From Capra hircus (Eukaryota; Chordata; Mammalia; Artiodactyla; Bovidae), in assembly GCF_001704415.2 (NCBI RefSeq), contig NC_030821.1, positions 38,671,210-38,735,209 of the forward strand: 64,000 nt of DNA. The letters run 5' to 3'. The notes under the pieces were generated by a model, which worked only from the letters and a program-made list of their open reading frames with translations, had not been told where the DNA came from and made no database searches. Shown here piece after piece: positions 1 through 11,570 of the stretch; the stretch's first letter is position 1; the number at the start of each line of letters is the position of its first letter. The translations under genes were made by a program, and so were the position numbers.

Positions 1-236
1 CGCTACGGGTTCGGTGAAAACCACAAACTCAGTCCTTGAGGCTGAAAATCAGGCTGATAGGGTCTGTGTTTGTGTCATACCTTGTGATCCTCCGTTGATG
101 ACCAACGAGACAAACAAGAGAGCAACACACACTCAAAGTATTGAATAGAGCAAAAGAATCAACAGAAATGGCCTGATTCTACAAAAGATGCCAAAAAGAG
201 GGGGAACCAATACATAACCTGGGTACCAAATTAAGA

Positions 237-426
237 GGGCTTCCCAGGTGGTGTTATAGTAAAGAACTTGCCTGCCAATGCAGGAGACATGGGTTCAGTC
301 CCTGGGTCAGGAAGATCCCCTGGAGAAGAGAATGGCAACCCAATCCAATATTCTTGCCTAGAGAATTCCATGGACAGAGGAGCCTGTCACAAAGAGTCAG
401 ACAAGGTGAGCGACTAACACTTTCAC
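237..426 (+). repeat. Bov-tA SINE, near full length
   Basis: The copy starts with the tRNA-Glu-like head (gggcttcccaggtgg), has the B-box region (gggttcagtccctgg), then the body (gaagatcccctggagaag, attcttgcctagagaattcc, gacagaggagcctg) and ends at gagcgactaacactttcacc. Bov-tA is a ruminant Pol III SINE mobilised in trans by BovB. About 20 bases between 'gagcctg' and 'tcacaaagag' (the 'gcgggctacagtccatgg' part) are missing from this copy. Confidence 0.9.
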
Positions 427-894
427 CAAATTGAGAATGAATAGCCAAGGCACTCAATTTAAAGACAATGGAGTTTAAACCTGGTGCTGACTTCCTATGT
501 TAACATGGACTCAAAAGCCGAAACAAGAGAAGGGGCCTTCGTGGTACCACACCTGGTTGAAGGGTGCGGTCGGTAGCAATGGGCAAGGCTGATCATATCT
601 TGTTGGAGCCTCCAGGGAAATTGTGGAAATAAAGACCACCCAATGAGAACAAACAGCAGCTATTTATTCAGAGCTTGTGATACCAAGGAAGTCAGCCACC
701 ATCATTAGCGTTTGGCAGAGCCTCAACGGCAGACAGGAGAGTAGGAAGATTTATACGGTCGGCCTCCTATATCCATGAATTCTACATCCACAGATTCAAC
801 AAACTGGGGGCAAAAAATATTTTAAAAAATACTCCAGAGAGTTCTAAAGGCAAAACTTGAATTTGCAATGCACTGGCAACTATCTACATGGCAT
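427..894. other. Unassigned stretch, possibly an old LTR-like repeat
   Basis: No gene is seen. The part 500-770 (ggtaccacacctgg, tgatcatatcttgttggagcc, aataaagaccaccc) has the feel of an old interspersed repeat, with an aataaa at about 629, but I cannot name the family. There is no coding signal. Confidence 0.3.
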
Positions 895-1103
895 TTATAT
901 AGCAGTGGTAAAGAAACCAGCTGCCAAAGCAGGAGGCACAAGAGACACAGGCTCAATCCCTGGATCAGGAAGATCCCCTGGAGTAGGAAATGGCAACCAG
1001 CTCCAGTATTCTTGCCTGGAAAATTCTATGGACAGAGGAGCCTGGTGTGCTACAGTCCTTGAGGTCACAGAGTCAGACATGACTGAGTGGCTGAACACAC
1101 ACA
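895..1103 (+). repeat. Bov-tA SINE, diverged
   Basis: Recognised from gtggtaaagaaaccagctgcc through gaagatcccctggagtag, tattcttgcctggaaaattc and gacagaggagcctgg to gagtggctgaacacacac. The extreme 5' head is degraded. Translations of both strands here give spurious short frames that come only from the SINE body. Confidence 0.85.
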
Positions 1104-1570
1104 GGTATTGTAAATAAACTAGAGATGAATTAAGCTGGAGGACTGTGCAGGTTATATGCAAATACTGTGCTATTTTATATGAGGGACTTGAGCTTCCCTA
1201 GATTTTGGTCCTGGAAACAAACCCCATGTGAATACAAGGGATGGCCATAGTGAAAACGCGGGGATGCTTCAGGTATATTCTGATCGGAGGTTGTTGGCAT
1301 ATGGAAGCTACAGGTAGGCTGACTAGCAGTGAGCGTCTTATATGATTGGTTTGGGGAACATATTTGGCTTTCTCTGGTTGGCCGTGAGTTGAAAGGGTGG
1401 GCAACAAGTAGGAAGGCTGGCAGTCAGTGACCAAGTGCTGACTGCTCTGGGCTTACCACTGCAGAGCTTGTGGTTTGGCTTCCTGGACTGGTTTGTGCCG
1501 GTTGTGGGTGAAAGTTCTACTGTCATATGTAGCCTGTCTGTTTGTTTATTCAGTCTCTTAGCAGTAATCA
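1104..1570. other. Unassigned stretch
   Basis: No gene or nameable repeat. The segment 1,240-1,540 is slightly richer in G+C than its flanks (aaaacgcggggatgc, gttggccgtgagttg) and may be an old LTR-type repeat. The frames on the minus strand here show no protein family I recognise. Confidence 0.3.
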
Positions 1571-1782
1571 GTGAAAAGTGTTAGTTGCTCAGTTGTGTCT
1601 GACTCTTTGTGACCCCATGGACTATAGCCCACCAGACTTCTCTGTCTATGGGGTTATCCAGGCAAGAATACTGGAGTGGGTAGCCATTCCCTTCTCCAGG
1701 GGATCTTCCTGACCCAGGGATCAAACCTAGGTCTTCCACATTGCAGGCAGATTCTTTACTGTTTGAGCCACAGGGAAGCCCC
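1571..1782 (-). repeat. Bov-tA SINE, full length, antisense
   Basis: Reverse-complement form: it begins gtgaaaagtgttagttgctcag, passes gaccccatggactatagccc and ggatcttcctgacccaggg, and ends at the complement of the tRNA-like head (gagccacagggaagcccc). Both internal Pol III boxes are present on the minus strand. Confidence 0.92.
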
Positions 1783-2560
1783 AGTAGTAATCAGAGACCC
1801 CTTAAATTATATTGTGTAGACAGATGTCCACTCCATCTATTGGGAGATTGTCCTTTCCTAGGCTGCTCCAAACATGACCAATACCAGTTTAAAAGAGTCT
1901 GACTGTTGCCTATACCAAAAAGTGGTTGTGAGAACTCAACCTGAGGTCTAGTTCACCTCAGGAAGTACAAGAAACCTGGGTTCTGGCTATCCCTTAACTA
2001 ATAATTATATATCCTAGGTATTTATCATCCTCTTTGGAACTCAACTAAAATGGATGTAATGATAAAGTTATTTCCCTGAAGGCAAAGGAATAAATCAGAT
2101 GCTCACTTGAAATAGTTTCCAGCCTAGAGTCACATGATTATTCTATAATTTTTTTATCTCAAGTCTGTCTACTGGGATGGCACCAGGCTGGTGGATCGAA
2201 TAGGAAATTCTCACTTGTGTGTGTGTGTGTTTCATCCCTGAATGAAGCTGTGGCAGTGTTTTAGTTCATCTTCAAAGCTGTCTTGCTGTCATGGTATACT
2301 AGATAGCTCTCTAGACTCAAAGGGAGATCTCTAATGAGTTACAGCTCTGACATTTACAAGATTTTGAGTTAGTTTTTAACATCTTTGTCTCAAGGTCCTC
2401 ATTTGCAAGACGTCATCCTGTCACCTCGAGGTTGTTGGGGGAAATCAGAGCATTATTAATAGTATGTGACCTTGCATTGATTTTTGGTTCCATTAAAATT
2501 CCCATGTTGAATACAACAAAAAGGGGATTGGAGGAAATAGTTCAATTTGTTTTTCAATAT
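1783..2560. other. Unassigned stretch with a short (TG)n
   Basis: No gene seen. The only structure is a (TG)n run of about 17 bases at 2,215-2,231, an ordinary microsatellite. The rest is AT-rich single-copy-looking sequence. Confidence 0.5.
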
Positions 2561-2632
2561 ATGGATAGAGGAGCCAGACAGGCTACAGTCTATAGGGTCG
2601 CGAAGAGTCAGACACAACTTAGCACACAAACT
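2561..2632 (+). repeat. Bov-tA SINE 3' fragment
   Basis: Only the last third of the element is left: atggatagaggagccagaca, ggctacagtctatagggtcg, gaagagtcagacacaactta. The tRNA-like head is absent, so this is a 5'-truncated or decayed copy. Confidence 0.8.
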
Positions 2633-3899
2633 CCATGACTTAGCACGTTAGTTTAAAGCTTAGAAAATGTTGAGAACCATAGGAAATACTTTTCAGACAG
2701 GTCATCTGTAGGCTGGCAATTGGGGTGTCATAAGCCCCTTGACTAATAGGAGCCCTCAGATGATTTATTAATGGAGACTGAAGACAGGCTATTTTTCTTT
2801 CTTGTGTTAGAAGCAGTAGCTCTTGGATAATTACTTTCACATCTGCATCTAATGGTTTACTTTAGAAGCCTCATGCTTCTTTGGCATTTTCCCTGGGGAG
2901 GAAGCAAGAGAGAAGATAAGTGAGGGAAAGAGAGGTTCTCTTTAGTCATCCATCATTTTAATTTTGCTACATTTGTGGAGGAAGGGCACTCACCCTACTA
3001 TGTATCTTGGGCTTTAGGACAGAGTCTATGAAATGGCTTAAAATTCTTCCTTTTTCTTTTCTTTCTCTCCCTTCCTTCCTTTAACTTCTTTCTTCCCCCC
3101 TTTTTTTTTTCTTCTTGAATATGAGAACTGGGCTTAAAATACACCATGAGTGAAGCTCTCTGGATCTTTTTGAAAATATTTTACTGGTAACATTATAGTA
3201 CATCATTATGATATCATTAGCAGTACATTTTTGCTATTTTCAAAAATAGCAAAAATTCTGAGTCAAGGGCCTACCATGTGGTCAATAGGACATTTTTCTT
3301 AAATTCCAATTTTATTAAAAGTCAGGTTTAATTCTTACTTCTTTGCTTGGCACTGCTAAGTTCTGTTCTGATTTTATTACTAATTTATTCAGTGGGTAGT
3401 AATACCCAAGAAGTCTGTAGAATATGATGGAGAGGATGCGGAGCGGTACCACCCAGGTGCTCCCTTTAGAACTGGGAGTGTTAGCAGTTGCTGCTTTCCG
3501 CTTAGTTTCTCTAGGAGAATGGCCCTCTTCAGGAGAAAGCCACCTTGCTCAAAATCATTTCCTGAGGGCAGCCCACTTTCTAGGATGGGTCAACATAGGG
3601 ATAATAGGCAGGGCTCTTTGCTTCAATTTGGGATATTCTGAAGGAGAATCCCAGCTGCAGAGCTCCCAGAAGTGGGGAACGAGGTGTTTATTGTGACAAT
3701 CTCAAGGTTTGCTGTTAGCCTCATCTTGCTTGCTTCTCTACCCCAACAACTTCACTCCCCGGAGGACTCACCAATAAGCTTCTTTCCTGGGGAATCTGTA
3801 ACAATGACCAAAACATTTTGCATGAGGGAATCATATTACTCTCTTTTTCTTGTTCCCTCCTCAGAATCAATTATCTCTTAATTTCCCTAATCTAAGGAA
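2633..3899. other. Unassigned stretch with a polypyrimidine tract
   Basis: No gene seen. Positions 3,043-3,115 are an almost pure C/T tract on the + strand (ttcctttttcttttctttct and onward). A 90-codon frame at 3,424-3,696 matches no family I know and has no splice context, so I do not call it. Confidence 0.5.
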
Positions 3900-3989
3900 A
3901 TTAAAATATATTTTAAGATAAAATTAAAACATATTTTGAGATAAAATTAAAATGTATTTTACTGAGATAAAATTAGAATATATTTTATT
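3900..3989. repeat. 23-bp AT-rich tandem repeat, about 3.8 units
   Basis: Units of the type attaaaatatattttaagat+aaa lie at 3,900-3,922, 3,923-3,945, 3,946-3,971 (3 bases longer) and 3,972-3,989 (partial). Each is attaaaa/attagaa, then a (t/c/g)atatttt core, then gagataaa. The array ends exactly where the next SINE begins. Confidence 0.75.
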
Positions 3990-4200
3990 ATCTTCCCCAG
4001 GAGGTAAAGAATCTGTCTTCAATGCAAGAAACCCAGGTTCAGTCCCTGGGTTGGGAAGATCCCCTGGAGATGGGAATGGCAGCCCATTCCAGTATTCTTG
4101 CCTGGAGAATCCCCATGGACAGAGGAGCCTGGTGGGCTACAGTTAATGGGGTTGCAAAGAGTTGGGAGCGACTGAACGACAAACACTTTCACTTTTTTCC
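3990..4200 (+). repeat. Bov-tA SINE, head partly degraded
   Basis: Starts about ttatcttccccaggagg and runs through caggttcagtccctggg, gaagatcccctggagatggg and gacagaggagcctggtggg to gaacgacaaacactttcac. The first 20 bases are diverged. It abuts the AT-rich tandem repeat on its left. Confidence 0.88.
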
Positions 4201-4424
4201 CCTAAAGGAAGAACAACCAAAATTTTTTTCATGATAAAAATTCTGAAGTTGCATCACATCAAGTACTGCTTTCAGAAAACATGGATTGGTAAACAGATTT
4301 TATAGCACTTGGCATCTTTCTCAAACTTATTCAACATTTTCTCTGTCCCTCCATAATAGTCAACTATTATTTATAATGATCAGTTAGAAGTGAATAAAGT
4401 ACAAGTATGGGATAAGTCTTTTTT

Positions 4425-4610
4425 TTTAATTGTGGAAAAGTATACAGGACATGAAATTTACAATTTTAACCATTTTTAAGCATCTGACTTAGTGATGCCT
4501 AAGCCATAGGTATGTGCAACTGTCACCAGGCTCCATCTCCTGAACTTCTTCATCATCCCAAACTGAAACTCTGTGTCTGTTAAACAACATGGATAACTCT
4601 TGACCTGATA
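4425..4610 (-). repeat. Old L1 (L1M-type) 3' fragment, antisense
   Basis: The reading is the reverse complement of old L1 3' sequence: ttgtggaaaagtatacag, aaatttacaattttaaccat, gtgcaactgtcaccaggctcc, aactgaaactctgtgtctgt. It is strongly diverged and assigned from general resemblance only. Confidence 0.55.
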
Positions 4611-5584
4611 CCGGAGTTTTTATTCCTCTTCATCCTAAAAAGTTGAATTTGGGGAAAAAGGAGATGGCAGAAATCCTTGGTGATTCCAAAGAACTTGTCT
4701 TTGTAGAAATAGTGATTGCTAAGGGTAAAAACAGAGTGTCTAGAAAGGTGCTGGGAAGTTGAGTGTTTGCAGATTATTCCTAGACTGGAAGTTTTAAGAC
4801 TTCCATGGGATAGAAAGAGTTAATACAAAATATTTTGGTTGTTGACTCCTTAGATTTTTTTCCTCAAGGAAAATAACTTTATTGCTTTTTGCAAGCTCAG
4901 TGTTAAGAAAAATAATAAGAAACAACAGAGGACAATATGAACAATTTGATCCTACCATCAAAAAATAACCGTTATTAATGCTTGGTCAATATCTTCCTAG
5001 ATATCTTTTTAAGCATATGATCCCGTACTCAAATGTACACGTCCAAAAATGTGATTGCAAACTGCCTGGTGATATATTTGGATCTCCCACAGTATATTTT
5101 TTCCATCTTCTTAGGCACCATAGATCTTTAGAGCTAAAAGAGAGATTGGAAATACCAGGAGGCTTATATCCTGCTGGAAATGTGAAGGGTTTGAGAGCTT
5201 TCTGCACAGAACAAATACAGATATTTCACTGGCTATTTCAAGGCCAATACAATTCAAGGGAAATGCAAAATAGCTCTCTTTGAAGTTTTTTTGGACTGCT
5301 GAATGTTTTCAAGTCACTTTACTTATTAAATTTAATCACTTTAGTTATTGACTTTGTTTTCTCTGGTTTATTTCCACTTCTCAGGCTTTAGTTTTCATTG
5401 AAGTTAAACATGAATGTATTTTACAGTGGAAAATCAGAATTGTTGCAAAAAAACTCCCTAAGTCTACCCTGCCCCCACCCTTTGTATGAGCTTCCCTGAA
5501 GGCAACCACTTTAAAATAAATTTTAAAAAAATTTCCTATCTTTATTAATAAATAACATGTATATGTGGGCATTTGTTCAGTTTT
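4611..5584. other. Unassigned, partly L1-like
   Basis: No gene. The piece 4,860-5,010 (ataactttattgctttttgc, aacaatttgatcctaccatc) resembles antisense old-L1 3' sequence. The overlapping 101-codon frame at 4,978-5,283 has no recognisable domain. The remainder is AT-rich. Confidence 0.4.
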
Positions 5585-5705
5585 AGGGATTCCCAGGTTG
5601 TGCTGGTGGTAAAGAATCTACCTGCCAATGCAGGAGACGTGAGAGACATGGGTTCAATCCCTGGTTGGGAAGAGTCCCTGGAGTAAGAAATGACAACTCA
5701 CACCA
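5585..5705 (+). repeat. Bov-tA SINE, 3'-truncated
   Basis: The head (gggattcccaggttgtgctg), A-box area (ggtggtaaagaatctacctg) and B-box (gggttcaatccctgg) are present. The copy stops after gtccctggagtaagaaatga, losing the second half. 'gagacgtgagagacatggg' holds a small internal duplication of gaga-c-tg. Confidence 0.8.
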
Positions 5706-6395
5706 GCTTTAGACATTATCAGTTTTAGGCATGATCCACCAACTTTCCGCTATGACAGGTGAGGCTTTCTGCCCTCTATCACAACTCTATGCCCCCTGTT
5801 CTTAACTTCCTTTCCCATCTACTCCTACTCTATCCTCTCAAAACAAAGAGAAAATGAGGAGAAAATCACGTTAGTAAGTTAAGAGTAGCGCCCCATTGTC
5901 CTCTAGTCTTATTCAAAAGTTAAAAATCATTTTTTCTTTTTACTTTTGAAAGTGACCATTGTTTTCATCTCTGGATGTCTTCAGTGTTCCGAATTTCATA
6001 AATATTAATACATGCCATGCCATCAGCATTTCCTCCCATTTGGGAAATCCCTTGAATTATTAAAAAAAAAAAACAAAAACAAAAACAGATTTTCTTCTGT
6101 CTGCTTCCTCCGTCTCTCTGTTGGGCTCATTTTCGGATATTGAATCTGTGGGATCAGTCTTCTAATTTTCTTCTATTTTCTCCATTTGTCAGGTCTTTGT
6201 CTTTTGTTCTCTTTTCCGGGAAATTTACTTTACTTTCTAGTCCATAAAGTGACTTAAAATAACACAAATGCACCATCTGATAGTTCTGAGGGTCAGAAAT
6301 CTAACATGAGTTTTATGGACTCATGAGTCAAAGAGTCAGATTCTAAGTCAAGAACTTAGAGTCAAGGAGTCTAGAGGGCTTTCTGGAGATTCTTG
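5706..6395. other. Unassigned stretch
   Basis: AT-rich, no gene. A run of A and aaaac repeats at 6,061-6,087 could be the tail of a decayed retroelement. I see nothing else. Confidence 0.45.
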
Positions 6396-6625
6396 CTGTT
6401 GTTCTTGCTCAGTTGCTCAGTCATGTCCAACTCTTTGCGACCCCATGGACTGCAGCACGCCAGGCCTCCCTGTCCATCACCAACTCCCGGAGCTTGCTCA
6501 AACTCATATCCATTGAGTCGGTGATGCCATCCAACAACATCCTCTGTTGTCCTCTTCTCCTCCTTCTTTCAATCTTTCCCAGCATCAGGGTCTTTTTCAA
6601 TGAGTTGGCTCTTGACATCAGGGAG
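6396..6625 (-). repeat. BovB LINE 3' end fragment
   Basis: Minus-strand BovB: gttgctcagtcatgtccaac, ggcctccctgtccatcacc, gagtcggtgatgccatcca. On the minus strand it encodes the C-terminal end of BovB ORF2 ([18 protein letters not shown], then [15 protein letters not shown]). About 230 bp remain, so the element is heavily 5'-truncated and inactive. Confidence 0.88.
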
Positions 6626-7072
6626 ATTCTTGGGAAGATTATTTGCCTATCCAGATTGTTGGCAGAATTCAGTTTCATATGCTTATAGGGCTGCAGTCCG
6701 TGTCTTCCTGATGGCTGTCAGCTCAGGGCTCTTCCAGCTTCCAGAGTTACCCATATTGCTTGGGTCATGGTCCCTTCCTTCATTTTCAAAGCCATTAACA
6801 GTGAGTGGGTTCCCTCTGATGTATCTCATCTCTCTTCTACTGTGGCATCTCTTAGCTTCCAGCTAGAAAAGTTCTCAGCTTTCAAGGGCTCATTTAACTA
6901 GATTGGGTCCACTTGATAGTCGAAGGTGATCTCTTCATTTCAGGATCCCTAACCTTAATCACATCTGTAAAGTCCATTTTGCCATAGGTTTCAGGGTTTA
7001 GGATGTAGACATCTTTAGGGATCCTTACTCTGCCTACCACAGGTATTTTAATGTCTGCTATAATGTATCTGG
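6626..7072. other. Unassigned stretch
   Basis: No gene or clear repeat. Open frames on both strands here do not resemble a known family and one of them runs into the neighbouring SINE. Confidence 0.45.
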
Positions 7073-7272
7073 GGGGGTTCCCAGGTGGCTCAGTGGTAAA
7101 GAATCTGCCTGCCAATACAAGAAGCACAGTTTGATCCCTGGCTTGGGAAGATCCCCTGGAGTAGGAAATGGTAATCTGCTTCAGTATTCTTGCCTGGAAA
7201 ATTTCATGGACAGAGGAGCCTGGCAGGCTACAGTCTGTGGCAAAGAGCTGGACATGACTGAGCATGCACGCA
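7073..7272 (+). repeat. Bov-tA SINE, full length
   Basis: Begins in a G run (ggggggttcccaggtggctc), followed by agtggtaaagaatctgcctg, gaagatcccctggagtagg, gacagaggagcctggcagg and gactgagcatgcacgca. It is a typical copy; the B box (agtttgatccctgg) is slightly changed. Confidence 0.9.
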
Positions 7273-9989
7273 TAACATATTTAGCTTCTAAAAATTCTTT
7301 AGTTTCTGAATGTTCCTTTCTAATATAGATAGCAAGTATCTGTTTCATGTTTGGGATATCTTCTTTCTGAGTATAATCATGATAGTATATCAAAAGTTAC
7401 AGCAAAAAAATGCTGTATTTACCCTGTATATTTTGTTTCCTGCAAGTTGCCTTTCTTTTGAGTTTATTTTGGTTTCTGTCTTCTCTTGTGGAATCCTCTG
7501 TTAGTTCATGGCCACCTGTCATAGGCTTTAACAGCTGACTGATCTCCCTGGTATCTAGGCATGACTTGTGGACCATGAGTTTGAGGATTAGGTGATCTGG
7601 CTTCTATAAGATCAGCATTTCAGATTTTTTTCATTCTTGTGTTGATCAGATTCCTAAGAGTTGGGTCTTTTAATCTCCTACTTTCAGGATATTGCAGCTT
7701 TCATAGACCTGGCTGTCTGCCTTCTTGAGAATCAAGGGAAGTTGGGGATCTTAGCATTCAAGATACGAATGGCTAATGAACTTCTCTGCTTGTGGTAGGA
7801 AATCACCTTCAAATGTAGTTACTATGTTCTAGTCAAGAGATAGGCCAGTTTCCTTCTCCAGAGAAACTGTTTCAGTCTTCTGAGCAGATCTGGGGAGGGA
7901 ATTACAACCTAACTCCTTCTTAAGTAGACTTTCAATCAATCCTCCTGCATTGAGCCTCACCATCTTCCTATATCCACAGATACCTGGTGTCAAGTCCTGA
8001 GGTTTCTGGATGTTCTGTATTATAAATTAGGTTCTTCTTTACTTTCCCCACTGCCAGCTTAGCAATCAGCTTTTTTTTCTCAGATCTGCAAGGTCAGTTA
8101 TGATTATGCAAACTCTTGCATTCTCTTTGTCCTTGTGGGTTTTCCCCTTCTCTGTAACTTTAGCAACATTGGGAGGAAGTAAGAATAAATGAATGTTCAT
8201 TCAAAATTGTGAGGTTTAAAAGGGTAGACTTTCTGGCATGTAAGTTATATCTCAATAAAATACATTTTAAAAATGAAAGGATGTGTGTGATATGCTATCA
8301 TTATCCCAACATATGCCTCCTAATTTTAGAGGACAGTGAGCCAAAGAAGCTTAAAGTGAGCAGCTCAGGATTGTGACAGTTTTAAGTCAACTTTTAAATG
8401 ACTGTTCAACTAAATCCACACAAGTTTTCTAAGTTGTATCTGGCCTTGCTGAGTTGCATTTTGGGACAGTGGCATATACTTTGGCTTCTCAAGCCCCAAT
8501 CTTGGTCATTCTAGCCTGCACCATTTCTAGAAGAGGAACACTGATGCTTCATAAAAACTAAACATCTTTGCAGGGTGAAATGGACTGCATGTCATTGAGT
8601 CCAATGCCAGTTAAAAAGTGTACAAATACTTTTGATCACTTAATGATTGAATCTATACATAACTAATACAATTTGTATTATGCAATATATTAAAGATAGA
8701 TGATAATACTGAGAATATTTAAGGCTCCAGGAGGAAAGGGGCCATGGCTCTCCCCGCATTCCCCTCCCCACCCAGCTCTCGTGATATAATTTGACAAACA
8801 CACAGAACTCAAAGTGGCTAAAAAAAAAAAATACAAGGAAGTTTAAGTGGTCTATGGCTTTTCTTAACATAGCCAAAATCAATAATGTGAGATCTCTTCC
8901 TGTTAACATTTAGGGATTTACATGTCTAACTTCCATTAGTATTAAGTACTCTTTCCTGCCAGCATCCATTTTTGTGCATTTTAAAATTGTTTATAGCATA
9001 TTCACAGTGAATTTTTTTCATAGCTGAGAAAATAAAAGATGGCTGTAATATTTTCTAAAGCAATTAACTCTTAATTACCTGTCATTCAATCAATATTTCT
9101 CCAAATCTTGATTTCTTGGCCCTCCTAACCTTCACCTAGCATATGGACCTTGTTTACTTCCACAGCTCAAGTACCCAGAGTCTGTCTGCCTGCTGAAAAT
9201 ATTATCACTTTTTTAAAACTGTGGTATCATAAGCCTTTAGTGGTTTGACTGATCAGAATACTAGAACTGCCCTTAGAAAGAGTTTGGGTTGATAGAGTCA
9301 GGAAATAAAAATGCAAGACCCCATTAAGAATTTCAGATAAACAGTGAATAACAATTTTTAGTGTAAGCATGTCACAAATATTGCAGGGGATGTACCTATA
9401 CTAGAGCATAATTTTTTTTAACCTGAAATTTAAATTGCACTGAGTGTCTAGTATCTTATCTGGCAATCCTAGACCCAGGTGACTGGGGACCCCTATACTG
9501 GGCCCCAGGCTTTAGAGATCACCTGTGGGTGCCTTTCAAGGATGAGGAATCCTTGGCACAAAATAGACATACCTACGCATTCCTGTACCCTCTTTATACA
9601 TCATGTTCTGGGTATCTGCAATGCTAGTCTATGAAGGTGTGAGCAAAGAGTGGCTGATGGGAAAGGGTGGATCGAGATGGTCTTTGTGGCTGAGGTGTCT
9701 GTTCACAGGAGCGTGCTAGGCTGGTATGGCCATAGGACAGAGTCCTAGGTGAGAAGACCGGGCCAGAAGAACGGGCTAGGGCCTTTGTCCCCTTACCCTG
9801 GGCTCCACAAGCGTCAAGCCTGCAGCGAGCATCTGACCACGTACACATGCTTTCTGCTGGCTATCAGATGGGGAATAGGTACAATGAGGGCAGAGCGTAA
9901 GTTTTCATTTTTAATGTATGGCTTCTGTTTCTATCTTCTTGAATATTTTCATTTGCTTCAATTCATTTGCCTTTTGGTACATTTGCTTT
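7273..9989. other. Long unassigned stretch; L1M tail at about 8,205-8,280
   Basis: No gene is seen in 2.7 kb. A small + strand old-L1 3' end is suggested at 8,205-8,280 (atgtaagttatatctcaata, then aaatacatttt and an A-rich end). The part 9,620-9,890 has more CpGs than its flanks (agaccgggccagaagaacgg, caagcgtcaagcctgcagcg), but no exon or family is recognisable. Confidence 0.4.
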
Positions 9990-10105
9990 TTTTTCTTTTT
10001 TCTGTTCTTCTGTCACCATGCCGCATGGCTTTTGTGATCTTAGTTCCCCAACCAGGGGTTGAACCCATAACCACTGGACTGCTAGCAAATTCTCTTGGTA
10101 CATTT
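9990..10105 (-). repeat. CHR-type SINE fragment, antisense
   Basis: The reverse form of the CHR head region: gccgcatggcttttgtgatc, ttagttccccaaccagggg, ttgaacccataaccactgga. CHR SINEs are tRNA-derived elements shared by ruminants and whales. This copy is short and diverged. Confidence 0.6.
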
Positions 10106-10811
10106 CCTTGTAGAAATTTCACCAACGAATGGGTATTTGAAAAAAGAAACTAAAAAAAAAAAAAAAAATTCCATATTACCATTAACAACAACAGCACTGC
10201 AAAATAAATCTAGTTTTCTTTCCTGTATCTAGCCTTTTAAAGGCTAGCTCTCCTAATGCACCCAGGTGCTCAGTTTAAGTGCTAACCATTCTCCAGAGAC
10301 CCTTTGGCATGCTAAAACATAAGCTCTATTCATTTTAGAAGTAACACAGCGTGAGTTACAAGTGCAGATTCTATTTGTCAAGAAAAAAAAAATAAGTAGC
10401 TGGAAGACACAAGAAAAAAGTAGGCTTTTGGGGAACTATCATATACTAGGTTTTTTATAATATAAACAGTGCTTATTTAGCCTTGTAGAGAAAAGTTAAT
10501 ATTTGCCTGAGGTCCAGGGTTGCATGAATCCACCTCTGTTGGTATGTGCCAGGAAGGAAATTTAAAAATGGTATGTTGTACCAGTTAGATTTTTTTTTGC
10601 TCATTGTAACAGGAAGCCAACTCTAGTGGCTTAAAAAATTCAGGCATTTATTTTTCTCCCATAAGAAACATCTCTGTGTTGCCACTGAATACCCAGGTTC
10701 TTTCTGCCTTTCTACTCTGCCAAACCTGACTTTCTTCCTCATGCTCAATATGGCTGCTGCCCTTCTAGGCTGGAAGGAGGAAGCTGAAGAAAAAACAATG
10801 TTGTCAAATCT
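10106..10811. other. Unassigned stretch
   Basis: No gene. There are A runs at 10,152-10,168 and 10,381-10,391, which may mark decayed retroelement tails. I assign nothing further. Confidence 0.45.
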
Positions 10812-11011
10812 TTTTAAAATTGAGGTATAATTGATTTACAACATCATGTTAATTTCAGTTGTACAGCAAAGTGATTCAGTTACATATATATGTATATTCT
10901 CTTTCTGGTTCTTTTCTATTGTAGGTTATTACAAGATATAGAATATAGTCCCCTGTGCTATACAGTAAATCCTTGTTGTTTATATGTACAGTAGTCTGTT
11001 TCTGTTAGTCC
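10812..11011 (-). repeat. L1 3' UTR, antisense, left part (split by a SINE)
   Basis: Typical antisense L1 3' end: attgaggtataattgattta, cagcaaagtgattcagttac, ggttattacaagatatagaa, agtcccctgtgctatacag. The same element resumes at 11,205 after the SINE at 11,012-11,204. Confidence 0.8.
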
Positions 11012-11204
11012 CATGTGCTTAGTCACTCAGTCGTGTCCGACCCTTTGTGACCCCATGGACTGTAGCCCACGAGGCTCCTCTGTCCATGGGATTCTCCAGG
11101 CAAGAATACTGGAGTGGGTTGTCATGCCTTCCTCTAGGGGATCTTCCCAACCCAGGGATCGAGCCCAGGTTGATTCTTTATCGTCTGAGCCACCAGAGAA
11201 GCCT
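11012..11204 (-). repeat. Bov-tA SINE inserted into the L1
   Basis: Antisense copy (gtgcttagtcactcagtcgt to gagccaccagagaagcc). It interrupts the L1 3' sequence between 'tctgttagtccc' on the left and 'aatcccatactcctaatg' on the right, so it is younger than the L1. The 'gtctcctgcattgcaggcag' part of the head is deleted. Confidence 0.92.
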
Positions 11205-11460
11205 ATCAATCCCATACTCCTAATGTATCCCTCCTTTGATTTCCCTTTTGGTAACCATAAGTTTGCTTTCTATGCCTGTGAGTCTGTTTCTGTTTTGTAA
11301 ATATGTTCATTTGTATTGTCTTTTTAGATTCCACATATAAGTGATATCATATATTAGTTGTCTTTCTTTATCTGACCTAGTACTTCACTTAGAATGATCA
11401 TCTCTAGATCCAGCCAAGTCTTTCTTTTCTAATGATTTCTTGAAGGTTTCTAGTTTGTAT
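11205..11460 (-). repeat. L1 3' UTR, antisense, right part
   Basis: Continuation of the L1: ttggtaaccataagtttgct, gagtctgtttctgttttgta, agattccacatataagtgat, ttcacttagaatgatcatct. It joins to the left part across the SINE. Confidence 0.78.
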
Positions 11461-11570
11461 CTCATTGGTCATGAATGTGTCAGAGAGCCACCTCCAGCTG
11501 CAAAGGAGGTTAAAGTGGTCAGTGTCTCAGCTGGACACACCAGTGCCCCAAATTATATTTGAGTTCTCTT

